Shown: positions 37,658 through 50,900, numbered from the stretch's first letter. The stretch is 64,000 nucleotides of DNA from Carnegiea gigantea (GCA_029747015.1 JAKOGI010000005.1:1593191-1657190), one strand, 5' to 3'. Made by a program: numbers and translations. Notes: generated by a model from the sequence alone, not told the origin.

Positions 37658-40626
37658 ATGGCGGAGGAAGAGGAAGAGGAAGAGGAAGAGGAGTGGCAGA
37701 GTCCCCACTTACAATCTCTCTCCTCCCCTTCCTTTTCATCCTCTTCTCACACTCTCTCTCCTATTCGAACTGCCACGCACCTCCGGCGCAACGACCTCTC
37801 CATCTTCCCTCCGATCAACCACGAAGGCCTCCTAATTCCGCCGCCGCCTCCTCCGCCGCGGGCGCCGCTTTGTCTCTCGAGCTCCGACTCTGACTCCTAT
37901 TCACAACCCCCTTCTCCATCACCAAAACCCCCTCCTTCCCACTTTGCCAAATGGGTCGATTTTGCCCTTCATCTGTGGAACTCCAAGCTCCAATCTTTTC
38001 TTACCCATGTTCGATCTCTACGGTTAGTTTCATCTATTCGTTTGGTGGGGTCCATTGTCCCATTTTTGGCGGTTTTGTGGCTCTGGGCTCTGTGGCGAAG
38101 ACGGCGGAGGTGTGGCGGTGGTGGGCAGGAGAGTGAGAGTGTTGACCAGTTGAAGCTCTTGATCAAGGAGAAAGATGAGGTTTGTCGCTCAACTGGTTCT
38201 CCTTGTTTCCTCTGTTCTGGTTTTCTTTTTTTTTTTTTTTTGGGGGGGGGGGGGGGGCGAGGGATTTCTTACTGAATTTGAAGCTGTATGCCATGTGTTC
38301 GTGGAAATGTTTGTGTGAAAGATATTAGAATTGTGTAAAATCCTCTATTGGTGATTATGGAGCGAATCAATTGGTTGTTTTGTATGTCTGATGACTAATG
38401 ACTAGGGTTACTTGTGAGAGTATAATTTTTTTTTTTTGGCCTGCAGTAGTGTAACCCCCCCCCTTTCTCCGGGGGGGCAATTTGCAAACCTTTCAGATGA
38501 TGGAGAATTTAAGATTGGAGGTCTAAATCTGATTATCTGAAGCACCATGATCACAAAGTTGAGAAAGAGTAACGGGATTGAGAGGGGTTATGTAGCATAA
38601 CATAACATAGTACCCTTCTTTGGCTCATATGACAATATTATCACTGTTTAACATGCTGATTACCAATTTGGTCTTGCAAAATGTTTAGTGTCATGCTATA
38701 CTCTCAGTCACAACCTTTCGCATATGTAAATCTCAAACCTGCTATCTGTGGTGAGGCAAGGTAGGTTAAATGTCTCTGATTTTACCCATGCAATTGTATG
38801 GAGCTGTTTTGCTTGGAGGCTTGTTTGGGAACACGTACGTTGACCCTACAACAAAGGGAGAACCAGAGAACAATCTAGTAGACGATGTTGTCTGTTGTAT
38901 TTGATGAAACGTTGGGGGGGGGGGGGGGGGGGGGACAGTTCATTGTACAAAGGAAGGTAAAGTTTGAAGAGTGAAGTTGGAGTGTGCTAGCATGTGATTC
39001 TCAACGATGGTTTTTTTTTTTTTCTCTTTTTTCTTTTTGTTTGGGGGGTTGGGAAGGGGGGGGGGAAGGGCGGGAATCTAAAGTTGTCCTCACTTCATTT
39101 GCCACTACTTCATGGCCTTCTATTGTATGTGAAGAGGGTAGCATTTGTGGTTAGCTTCGTGTGTGATTTTATTAAAGAAGCGGCTTTGTCTTGACTTTAT
39201 GGAAAAGAGCACAATATTTGCGACCAAAATCTACATGAAGGTGGATAGCTTTTTGTGGGCTGATTGTTTGGACCCAAGGTGAAATAGGATAGCGCCGAAT
39301 TATGTAAGTTTCTATGTGATGCTTTAATTAACCAGGTTAATAATAGCTTTTAAACAGCAACCATTTGTTGCTCAGATGAACAGGTGAATACATCATATCT
39401 TATCGAACCTGAAGAGACTCTACTATTTGCACATCAAAGTAGCTAATTACATCAAGATCACTCGTCTTAGATTTTGTTCATCTCACTTAAATCCATAAAT
39501 TTTCAACCATTCATGTAATGATGGTGTTGTGTGATCGCTCTCTTGTTCTATTAGTGTTTAGTTATCTAGGAGTCCATGACTATTATCCTTCACACTGATA
39601 AACATGAGGTCAATATCTTTGAGTCCTTTGAAGTCTTTCGAGCTTTAACAGCTTGATACCTACTCCCTTTGCAGTGAATGCTAGTTAACATTAATTTCTT
39701 TGTAATATTTGCTAAGAAAGTTGGTTTTACATCATAAAATATGCATGTTTAGTTTCTTTGAATCCACCTAAGTCAGGTAGAAGTCACAATTTTTCTTTTC
39801 ATATGTTTGTACTAGTGCTTTTTAATGTGAATTTTTTTGCCCCATGTAGTAATGTAGATACCTTGTGGAATTGAGTCAGGCCATCAGTATCTGCATTCTT
39901 TCCATGCTTTCTACTATAAGAATTCTTCTCAAAGCACCAAGATGAAATTTCTTTTATAATCAACTCGCTTTGTGGTGGTGTCTCTTGTTATGTATGTTCC
40001 AGCTTCATTAGGTGTACCTTCCCCCTCCCCTCCCTCTCAAGTCAGTTTGCGAGTTTCATTGAGTTAATAATATTGCTTGAAAGTAGAGCTAGTGTCAAAT
40101 ACTATGGAGGTTTTGGCATTAGTTTTTAGTCTGTGAATTTGTGTTCACTTCATGAATTAATTGAGTTTACCGTCTGCGTGCCATCAGAAGTTATGCCTAC
40201 CTCTCACTCTCAAGTCTCAACCACCCCTCTCTGCACCCCCCCCCCAAAAAAAAAGACCCCTCACCCCAAAGAAAACGCAGACACAAAAAAGAGGTCTGGG
40301 GTTTGTCCCAAAACCTGTTTTGATATCTGGATTCAGTGATAATGTCTAGAGTAATCCATCAAAATGCCATGTGTGGTGTTCAAGTAATCATGCCGATAGT
40401 TTGTCCATTCTACTTTGTGTCTATTGATATGCCTTCCTCTGTACTTTGGTGTGGGATCCATTGTTTGGTGCGATTTTTATTTCCTTTTCTGTATGCTACT
40501 CATCAGTTGTATTGATGTTGTTGTGTGCTTCATTGGCAGAAAATTATTCAACTCTTAGAACAGATTGCTCAGATGAATAAGCTATTGCTAGCTCGATGCA
40601 GAATTCCAGTTTTGAAAAGTAGTTGA
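37658..40626 (+). CDS. Small single-pass membrane protein with acidic N-terminus
   Basis: Two exons, 37658-38179 and 40540-40626, in phase 0 with GT-AG ends, giving 202 residues. Residues 2-12 are a poly-Glu run, followed by a Ser/Pro-rich disordered region with a PPPPPPP run near 61-67. A hydrophobic helix at about 124-146 (SIVPFLAVLWLWALW) ends in five Arg, which suggests a cytosolic C-terminal side. A short amphipathic coil (about 158-192: SVDQLKLLIKEKDEKIIQLLEQIAQMNKLL) spans the exon junction, supporting the splice. I do not recognise the family with confidence; Arabidopsis has similar small unannotated membrane proteins. The intron (2.36 kb) contains several of the T-G and C-A tracts. 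The start is the first ATG after a stop-rich leader. Confidence 0.75.
38226..38257. repeat. poly(T)16-poly(G)16 tract
   Basis: The longest balanced T-G tract in the window, 46 bp downstream of the exon 1 donor of the 37658 gene. Confidence 0.95.
38914..38934. repeat. poly(G)21 tract
   Basis: 21 G in a row preceded by only TT. It lies in the same intron as the T16G16 tract and a further T/G-rich block at 39009-39070. Confidence 0.9.
40236..40254. repeat. poly(C)10-poly(A)9 tract
   Basis: C run followed directly by an A run in the same intron, in inverse orientation to the T-G tracts there. Confidence 0.9.
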
Positions 40627-41551
40627 TTTTCTGACAACAATCACAGTACTACTACTATGGTCCTCCTTTTGAAACACCAGTAGCAGGAGCTTAGGTGAGG
40701 GTGATTCTTGGAACCAATTCAGCATTCAAAATTACCTTTGTCATATTCATATTTATTATTTAGTCTTCTCGGTGCATAATTAGATCAGAGTAGAGTACAT
40801 TATGAGGCCTACATATGTATACACAATATAGTGTAATAGCTTAGTTTGTAGTTCTTGACCTTGATGCACCTATGCTTGTACTAATGATTTATTTGTGAAA
40901 GGATTCCCTTCTCCCAATATTTGAAGTTTCTACTGAATGGTATGTATTTTGATCTTATGGAATCAAGTTGCAATCTTTCAAGTTTCAACATGTGTCAAAG
41001 ATGCAGGTTGACTTTTTCTTTACTACTGAATTTAGCAATTTTGCCCTAGTTATTTGAAGTAAGAAACATGTACGTGACGTTGAGTATACGGTAAGATTAC
41101 ATATTAAATGATGTTGAGTACAGGGCAATAACTAGAAAGAGACGTGACGAAAAATGAAGAAAAACAAGGAGTTATCTTGTTACCATTTCAACTAAAACCA
41201 CCAAATTCTTCACCATTTTGTTGTAGCTTCTCCTGAGGGTGGCAACCCCCCCCCTCCCTCAAACAAAAAAGGAAAAAAAATAGGAACTGATGGAGTCAAA
41301 ATGTAGGTTCGAGTCAAAGGGCATAATCGGGTATTCAGCTATTTGTGGCATCTGTAAATGGAAGTGTAGACCCTTTTTTCTGAAGTTTGAAACCATTAAA
41401 TTAAAGTGCGTGACTATCCTGAGCCTTCTTTTGTTCGATAGAAACTCCTGAAACCCCCTCGAATGATCAACCGAACTCTCCGACCTCCGGCGCCGATCTC
41501 GGATCAACTTCCGGTGATCTCTCTGTCTCTCTCTCTTTCTCTCTCATTAGG
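40627..41551. other. Intergenic region upstream of VTI12-like gene
   Basis: Contains the 3' UTR of the membrane-protein gene and the SNARE promoter. A CT repeat ending about 41546, just before the start codon, is typical of plant 5' leaders. Nothing else recognised. Confidence 0.5.
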
Positions 41552-41981
41552 ATGAGTGGGGTATTCGACGGCTACGAACGCCAATATTGTGAGCTTTCGG
41601 CCAATTTGGCTCGGGAATGTACCAGTGCTGCTATTCTAAATGGAGGTAATCTTCACTTTCACCTATTCATCTTCTTCCTCTCTTTTCAAATCTTTGGGTT
41701 TTTAATTTTGTGTTTTTCCCCATATTTTTCGTTCTGTTGAATGAACCCATGTGATAATGGTGTCAATTATTTGCCTAGAATCTGGATTTTTTGGGTCCTT
41801 GTTTAATCCATTTCCATGGATTTTGAGCGCAGATAATGAGGGGATATCATCTTCAGTTTGGGTTGTAATTGAATTTTTGAGTTGAACAGTATAGAATATA
41901 GATGCCCTTATACCATAAGCGTCTTGGTTCTTCTGTCTGAATTGGTTTTCGCAACTAGTTGTTGGTCACTGCAGAGCCCAT

Positions 41982-42018
<37 letters not shown>

Positions 42019-45000
42019 GCTTTTGTTTGAAAAAGCAGTAGTATGGAGATCAGTTTAATTTGAGCTCTCTGTGTTCCAGTTTCTCAGCTAGCAAATTAGT
42101 TTTTTGCTTTGTGAAAGAGAGGGTTTTACAGAATTTGTGAGAAAGGATCTGCATTTTTGTATTTTATTGTTGGATTTGGATAATTGTTTTGCTGCAATAT
42201 GCTCAAATTGGGAGATAGGAAGCTGTGGCAGTTTTTTTTAAAATAAATAAATAAATAAATAGTGCTGCCAAATGAGCTATCTATCAGACTCAGTTATGAC
42301 AAAGAGCTATGCGTGAGTTGGTGGTGCATACAGTTGAAGGATGTGACTTCATACTGCATTCCTTTAAGTCAGCTTGGTCTGTTCGAGTGTTCAGACTCTA
42401 ATATAAAATTTTATCTGATGTTTGCTCCTTTAAGAGCATGCTGCTATCTAGTTTCTGAATTAGAAAAGTATACACTTGGAAAGTTTGAGGAAGCAAAGGC
42501 CTGGAACTATATGAGTAACCAAGCAAGAGGTTGACTTAATCCAGAAATTTCCTTAGTTTAGATAGGTCGATGTCCTTCCTATTATGCACGCTAGATGGGC
42601 ATCTTGGTAATTTGCTAAGATGACTCTCTTTCCTCGAAACCTCTCAAAATGTTCTACCTATCGCTGTTAAGAACTTCAGTAAGCATATTGGTTGACGTGT
42701 GATCTCAAAAATGCCTGAAGATGGGCATTATTGGCTACATTACAGAGTCTACTTTGAACTATTTAGGATGGTTTTGAGATACCCCCAAGAGATTTAAGGG
42801 GCCAATAGGACCATCCAATCGTCATTTTTTCAGAAAATGCCAAAGACATGCAAAACATCAAATGTCCTTTGAAATGATATTATGTTGTTATATAATAGAC
42901 TTTAAACTAACTCGAATAGATCTGAAACATCCGCTTAAACTTTCTTCTGGTATAGGAAAGAGCACATAGTCACCATTAATCGCCTAGATCTCCTGAGGCG
43001 ATGCAATAGCACAAGACTCAGTGAGAGTGTGAGACATATGCCTTAATGCCCGAACCTGGGTAGGCATTCCCTACCTCTGCTTAATATCATCAGTAGGATA
43101 AGAAGAGATGTCATATAGTAAACAATTGAAATTCTAAATTGACATTGATACTTAGCCAAGAAAATTTGTAAGATTTCTAGCAAACCTACTCAAATAATTT
43201 GATGAACTTATTTTTTCTAAAATTAAACCCCAAATTGAGATTCTGATTAGGAAAAGTCCTGATTCGTGAATCTCACATATGGCAACGCAATGGGTGAGCT
43301 TTTGGCCCAGACACTCAGCTGCAAAGACTATTTTATTGAACTTTTACTTATTCACATTTTGATTAACTTTCAATATTCCTACTAAAGAAGATTGTAACAA
43401 TTATTTACGAACAAATTGAAATACTAAAACTATAAAATAGTGACTATTAAGCATTTAAGAAAATCATTGTTGCCTTGCTTTCTCATGCCTCAGCTCCATG
43501 GACCCTTTGTGCCTTCATTTGCCTTGCACCTTAAAAGCTGAGGTAGCTGAGGTACCTGACTCTATTTGGCGCACCTAGCATCTAGTAACTAGATTGATAA
43601 AGTTAGCTATGACAGCAACACCCCCCCTCAAAAAAAAAAAAAAAAAATATCACGTACACTCCCAAAAAAGGATCTGAACATTTTTAACTTGGTCCATTTG
43701 ATTTTGCTCTGGGTTTGTGCTGTATATTCACAATCATATGGGCCGTGGGTAGATTAACCGGACAACTGAGCAGTTGAGGCTTGTAAATGATGTGCCAGTT
43801 TTGGTAGCTGAGGTTGTACTTTTACTCCCATGGATATGGGAGATGAAAATTTGTACCTCTGATGGATGTGGGGTGGGCACTGCTTTGAGAAATCATGGTG
43901 GCTTGGGTATAAGACCCTTCACTCAACTCCCCCCCCCCCCCCCCCCAAAAAAAGAAAGAAAAAAGGCCCCTCGCAAAGATGGCAGAAGATGTTGCGGGCG
44001 TCTTCTTGCATCAATAATCAAGTTGTAGATCTGCTGGAGGAGTTAATGCACCTGAATAACATTTGAGACATGGGTTTTAAAGTACAGTCACTAGTGGTTG
44101 AGCGGAACTTTTATCTGTATGACTGTGGCCTGCAGTTTTACCTCATCAATCTGATCCGTTTTTGCTTTGCAGAGCAGAAGAGACAGAAAATTTCCAAAAT
44201 CAAAGCTGGTTTGGATGAAGCAGAAGCTCTGGTAGAACTTCAAGCTCTTTTCTGTTGCCCTTGCTTCTGTGTCAACTTTATTCATTGAGCCATTATTCAT
44301 TTATTGTATCCACGCAGTTGCGATTTGAATCTAATATATGTTTTTGACTTTGAACATAACTTAGATCCGGAAAATGGACCATGAGGCTAGGATGTTGCAG
44401 CCAAATGTGAAGGCTATAGTTCTTGCTAAGCTGAGAGATTACAAAAATGACCTAAATAACCTGAAAAGTGAGGTTAAGAAACTATCAACCACTGACAGCC
44501 AGGCTGCCCGAGATGCTTTGCTGGAATCAGGAATGGCTGATGCACTGATGGTAAGTGCTAAATATTTTCTTTCTGCTGATGTGCATGGTGTGCAAAGCCT
44601 ATTTGACAACTCTTTTTTTCTTCTTCATTATTTGTTGGTCGAGAAACTGAACATGTGAATTATTATTTGTTCTTATGTGTATGACTCTCAATGCTTCTAT
44701 ATCTCTTCTGGCTCTTGTACAATTATTGTTTCACTCCCTTATTCTTGCATTTCCTTTGAAACCATATTTCCTTTGTACTTCAAGTTCTCAAGAAATATGG
44801 ATTTGAGTAAGTATGCTTCTAGTAAACTCCTTATGGTAGTCGCTGTGAAAAATCATATTTTGCCTTGGAAAATTTGCTCGAAGGAATTTGACAAACAATT
44901 GCAGTTGAAGTGAATGCTGCAATGGATGTTATAAGTTGCTCTGTATCATTGTCCTTTGGTCCATGATTGACAGGCTTCTGCTGATCAAAGAGAACGGTTA

Positions 45001-45511
45001 TTGATGTCAACAGAGAGATTGAACCAGTCTACAGACCAGATCAAGCAGAGCAGAAGAATGATGCTGGAGACTGAAGAACTCGGTGTCTCTATTCTTCAAG
45101 ATCTGCATCAGCAACGCCAGTCCCTTTTACATGCACATAATACAGTGAGTAGTCACACTTTTTAAAATGAAAGGACTCTGGCACGTTCAATTCTCTGTTA
45201 AACCGTTGAACTTGGTGTTCATTTCAATTCTCTGTTAAACCACTGAACTTGGTGTTCGTTGAAATTGTGCTTCAGTTCGGACTTTCAGATCCTTTAGTGC
45301 AAAGTTTTGATCCAATTTGACTGGTCTTTGGGACATTCACTAATCTGATTTTCTGCTTACTCTCTCTCCAGCTTCATGGTGTTGACGAGAATGTTGGCAG
45401 AAGTAAGCGATGTCAAGGAGAATGAACCGGAATAAATTGATTATTGGTTCGATTATTGCTGCACTGGCGCTCATAATTATTCTAGTCCTTTACTTCGAGC
45501 TACGCCACTAG
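41552..45511 (+). CDS. VTI12: VTI1-type Qb-SNARE (VTI12-like), frame-shifted before its membrane anchor
   Basis: Exons 41552-41645, 44173-44231, 44365-44550, 44974-45144 and 45372 onward, in phase. The protein starts MSGVFDGYERQYCELSANLA, the conserved N-terminal three-helix start of plant VTI1 proteins. The Qb-SNARE helix runs through exon 4 and into exon 5 (ETEELGVSILQDLHQQRQSL, with the zero-layer Gln), then LHGVDENVGRSK. Normally the frame continues through a short linker to a basic MSRRM-RNK and a C-terminal transmembrane helix. Here the frame reads RCQGE and stops at 45423-45425 (187 residues). The linker-proximal MSRRMNRNK and the hydrophobic helix are present at 45410-45511 (stop TAG 45509) but in another frame. 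About 13 bases appear to be missing after 45407. Function in the family: v-SNARE in trans-Golgi, prevacuolar and autophagosome fusion. Confidence 0.88.
43929..43953. repeat. poly(C)18-poly(A)7 tract
   Basis: C run followed directly by an A run in intron 1 of the SNARE gene. A weaker C7-TC-A18 relative lies at 43621-43647. Confidence 0.9.
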
Positions 45512-47006
45512 TTTCCCAGAACCTGCAGACTGGACATGGTGGCTGGCTGATGTCCATCATCTTCAATGTTAATTACTGAGTGTATAGTTATGATAGCCTA
45601 GGTTCATGTGCCAATTGTGATGTGGGGAGCGTTTTTTTTTTTTTTGGTTTTTTCCCCCCCCCCCCTCACAGATGCAGTTCTGGCTTTTGTTTCTAATAGT
45701 TGCACATTGTCATTTGAACGTCCTAATTGTATATCCACTGTTGTCACGCTTCTGTTTTACACTAATGCCGTGAAAACTTGCCAGGTTGCTATCAGAATTA
45801 CGCTTAGGAGAAATTAGATAACTAACATTCTACGTGTCCAGCACTCTCTCAGGAGAAAAGCATATGAGACCAAGCTGAGTAGTGGATGTTTAAGCTGTCT
45901 GAAGAAAATTGTGTCTTGGCTTATTGAAAGATGTATTAATTATATCAGTCTCCGATGTATAGATCCAAATTGTCACATATAATTGTTTATGTTTTTAAGA
46001 TCTATCCATTATTTTCAGGGTCCCCTTTTCAAAAAAAAAAAAAACTTAAAATTGGTTTAAAATTTGAGTGTTGGAACTTGGAAGAGATGTACGGCCTGCC
46101 CTGATGTAGCCACCCAGTCTTCGGTGACACTGGGGAGTGGGGAAGAAGGAATCCCTTCCAGCAAAGATCCTGCTTTAATTCTGCCTACTGCTCATATTCA
46201 ACTTATTACAACAATACAAGCTGGAGAACTACATCCAAAGTCTAATTGCTAAAGCACTCAAACATAGTCTTACGACGTATTCGGCAACAGCGTTTTGGAT
46301 AGCATTTGACGTTTTGACTAAGTCAATACACTCATCACGTAATTTTGAGTGTTCGGTAACATAGTGTTTTGATTAGCATTTCAAGTAGCATTTATCGTTT
46401 TAAGTAGCGTTTTTGAAAAGCTAATAGCATTAACGTTTTACATTCAAAAGTAGCATTTCATATTTTTTTTACCAAAAATTACCCTTTGAAAATTTTATCT
46501 TTGGAAATTATCTATATCCTTTTATGTCAATTTACATTAATTAGCTAATCCAACAGCTAAATTTAACGAACACATTTTATTCAACTGCTCTTCTAAACAG
46601 CTATCCGCTAACAGTTAAATTAAAAACGCTATCCGCTACTTGAACAGCTATCCGCTACCTAAACCGCTATCCGCTACTTGAACTGCTAATTTTACCGAAG
46701 AGGGCCTTAAGCCTCAAGTTGGTTGGGTAAGGGTTACCAAGTTCATGTTTGTGAAAGTTGCATCTCTCTATTCCTATGATGACTGGACTAAAACATTGTT
46801 CGCCCATAATATCAGACTAATTTAATAATTGATTAAATAAAATAAGTACAGTTACATTCCCTGTAGAATCTAAACCAAACAGAGTGAAACCTAGATTGCT
46901 CTTAGAAGTTCACCCCTGTAGGCCGTATCCCGTCTTATCTACTGATTCCCAATTGGCTGTTTGTGTTTCACCATTTTCAGGCGCATACGAAGTGTGGAAT
47001 ACTGAA
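45512..47006. other. Intergenic region between convergent SNARE and NEN1 genes
   Basis: 3' UTRs of both genes and one complete MITE. A T-run followed by a C-run at 45632-45665 is a reversed composition compared with other tracts. The ORF at 46064-46252 has no support. Confidence 0.5.
46273..46706. mobile_element. Tourist-like MITE, family T, copy 2
   Basis: 434 bp flanked by TTA (46270-46272 and 46707-46709). Highly similar end to end to 36641-37073, including TTTTGACTAAGTCAATACAC. Located in the 3' gap between two convergent genes. Confidence 0.8.
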
Positions 47007-47878
47007 TCATTTGGAATGGATAACCAGCTTTTGCGCCACCAACCGGATGCCTGCATTTTGCTGGTAATCATATGGATCCAAGGAGAAGAATGCATCAATG
47101 GTGGTCCCTGGAGTTAACAAGGAATCAAGTTCTGCAGCATCCAATTTACTGAAAACGAGCTTCTGCTCAACACCAGAAGCAGCATCCTTCAGGAATATCT
47201 CAGTGCCAAAATTCGCGACATCCCCGGTCACAACGGTGGGTATACTGCAAAATAGAGAGCATGCATACATTAAATCTTGAACATTCTTGCAAGATATCAT
47301 ACAAAGATAATTTCCCATGTTTCATTCGTCCAATGCCATTGTTTTCCTTGGTGCAAGTATTACTAGACATTAGCTAAGTACATTGCTAGTCTCATTCAGC
47401 AAAAGCGATCACAAGAGAACTATAAAAATCTCACAGGTTGCCTCCAATTAGAGTTTAGACCATAGAATGGCAGACATCCATTAGAATCCAGAGTCGAAGA
47501 TATTGCCAACAAAGGCACTTTCAACTTCTTTAAAGTTTAACCAGCTCTCCCTCTGCCTCTTGGCATTCAACTTAGCGCGGTTACCAAAGGTCCAAATGCC
47601 CACTTCAAGGGTAGGTGCCAATGAAACATATAAGCTAGTTTATAGATGGAAAGCTTTATAAATATACACATATATATCTGCTATGTGCATTCACACACAC
47701 ACAAGGGAGAGAGAAGCAAGCACTCTTAACCCTAGCCCACCTCCAAGAGAGAACTTTGATAGGAATCACCGGGGGAGGCAGGTGTTTGTTAAGAATCTTA
47801 TCATTAGTGGCTTATGAAAGAATACCTTTTGCTAAACTACATGTCACACACACACAACTGGAAATTTTTTAAATCTCC

Positions 47879-47947
<69 letters not shown>

Positions 47948-50900
47948 TCTGTGTGTGCGTGTGTGTGTTTTTCCGTTTGGGGGGGGGGGGGGGACAAGGA
48001 AACTGTCACTCTGTGTGTGTGGGGTTTTTGTTTTTTTTTGGGGGGGGGGGGGGGGGAAGGAAATGTGAAATTTTCTTTCCCTATGGGAACGGGATAATAA
48101 CCCCTTTCTCATAAGCCACTATGGAAATATTCACGATTATTGGCTTGGAGAAATATAACCCTGTAGAAATATCACTTCTGTTACATGAAAGCTGCAGCAT
48201 AAACCCACATAATATCCTAGTATTCTTCTATCAAAAGAAGTTTCCTTGTCATTATCTTAAGTCCTACAGATCCAATATCTTCACAATTCACATAGATTAA
48301 TTCACTTGCAATGGCACAAACAGCTGCTTGCTTTAGGGGCAGATAAAATGCAGTAGAGGGATAACAAAGAACTTACTGAAGGCGAACAGTCGGAAAGTTC
48401 CAGTACCCATCCTTTCTGGTTATCACAGACCTCCAATCAGATGTGCTACCAGACTGCACAAACAAGTTATGCACATGATTTTCACAAGCATCCAGAACCT
48501 GACATAACCCCGGAGGAGCATTTATGACGAAGCTTAAACGTGGGCGGCCGGCTTTATCTACAAACTTAGTACTTAGTCCAAACCGCACTTTCAGAGGAGT
48601 ACAGAAAAGCTTCAGTATGTCATCCTTGTGCAATACCTGAATCCTTTGACACCCACGATAGAATGGAAAGAGAGATGCCTTTATGGAAGAAACATAGACC
48701 TCCTCAGGAGTCAAGAATGTTGAGGAACTGCTGCAACCTTCAGGTGCCATTTGTCGGTGAGATATCTCAGGAGATTCAGATAGAGGCCGTTCCTCCCGAG
48801 AATTGCCTACTTCGGCAGCATTAGCCATTAGTTCCTCAGAAAGCCTCCTCATGTTGAAAGAGTCTGTTTCAGATCTAGCATGCTCAACAAAATCCAGAAT
48901 TTTAGCCCCCAAGGTCTGATTAACAAGGTCTCCCGGGCTGGAACTGGAATTGGGAGTCTCACTGATCTCCACTGGCAAAACTCTGCCACCACTACGAGTT
49001 CTTCTAGTAGTAGTACTTGGAGAAACCCAATCGTTGCTTACAAGAATGTCTGGGAGACTTGACTCCTGCACAAGCAGAAGCAGACGGGCATTAGCGCAGG
49101 TGAAAGCAACCAGCATATATCAATGAAGACAACTTGCAAAGACTGTTCAGTTTCAAACAGAGAGTAGACCAACCCCCAAGGGGAAAAACAGCATTGTGAA
49201 GTCACCAGATTCACCAACCAACCAAGAAGCTCGAAACAAAACTTAATTGACACGACCCATAATTCACAGGTATAGAAGAATTAAATAACACTGAAAATAA
49301 ATAACACCTGTCAAAGCAACCTGGTGACAATACTAACAGACCAACTCAACTTTAAAGGCAAAGGATCAATTCCAGCAGATTCTTACTCCTCCAACCCTCA
49401 CAATCAAGACAGTCAATCATATTAAAAAATTCAATTCATCCATGCTGATACAGTGCTCTTATCTTGTTCTACATAGGGATACCTTACACCCTCAGACATA
49501 GCGAAATATGACATATATAATGCTGCGTAATAGATAGACATGCACTGTGCCAGGAATAGCAGTACAAAGCTATGAAGCAACATAAGCTCATAAGTGCACT
49601 TTGCACACTGGTTGCTATTAAAGAAGGCATGTTGCCTTTAGAATTTTCAATTCTATCTACCAGGCCACACTAAACTACTGTTTGCATTCATAGATAACTA
49701 AAACCAAATAAAGATAAGTTACCAAGAAGAGGACCGTAGCACAATACTTCAGAACTTCAAGATTCATGCGAACGTCATCTAAGCTCCTGCATAGTAAACA
49801 GTTCAATGAATAAAAACCTTAATCTCAACTGCTCCTACCACATAACTTCCAGTCAGAATTTCTTAAGCAAGAACAACGTGATCAATTCATTTCAGGAGTC
49901 CCATGGTCTATTACATGGGATTACATGACAAAGCCAACGAAGCAATCACAGCTATCAAAATTGTCTACCAGGATACTGGTTATATCATAAGAGGGTATGA
50001 ATGTAGAGTGGACAAAGCATCTCAGGACCACCAAAATGAAGTCTATTATACACAGTTTTTCCAAGATTTCTGCGCAAATGTCGGGGAAATTGTAACTAAA
50101 ATTGTGAATTGTAATATCTGTTCTTGCTTACCCCTGAAAAAGTTTTACGGTATGTATAAACCATTTTAACAATTTAAAGTGCAAGTAATATGACCATAGT
50201 GCCCTTTTCTGACATTTCAGGATCATGCTTCAAAATCCACAAGAAAGTGCCACTGAAGCCACCACCCTAGCTTAAATTCTTTACGGAGATAATTAAATCT
50301 ATCAGGAACTGGAAAAGTGATTATGGCTTCAGAGTATCCCCAAAATCAAAGTTGTTACATAAAGTTTTCCATGATTTTAAGGAAAATGTCCATGAGTTCT
50401 CAAACAGGGCTTATGGGCTCCTTTTGACCTCCCACTGACTTTTTAGATATCCTAGGAAACAGTTTAGATCTTAGAATGTACTGCACACCAAAAAAGTGGA
50501 TATTTAGAACATTCTGATAGGTTTTGGGGTTAGAGTTGTAAGAGCCTTTCTGGACCATCAAACAAAAGCTATTACACATACATTTCAGGCTTTTGTAAAG
50601 CATCCAAGAATATGTCAAATGGCAATTATATTCTCCTCCTAACCCCTCAAAATGCTTAACGATATTTTAGGATTTTGGACTCATGATTCACAATTACAAA
50701 ATGGTGACAGTAAAGCTGTTAGCCTATTACAATTACCAAATTACTCAGACAGACATCTTTTAACATCCTAGATGCGAGCGACCTAGGCTAGTTAGAGCCC
50801 AAATCTTAAGCCCACAAAATGAAGGCTATTATACACTTTTGTTTGCTTGAGATTTTATCAAAAATGTATGGCAAGCTGTTAAATGGTGAATACATGCTCC

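Noticed and set aside
45632..45665. T-run followed by C-run as a member of the T-G tract set
   Set aside because: The composition is T then C, not T then G, so it is excluded from the directional count.
47837..48112. Repetitive Cys/Val and Arg/Glu ORF
   Set aside because: Translation of CA/CT microsatellites inside NEN1 intron 5.
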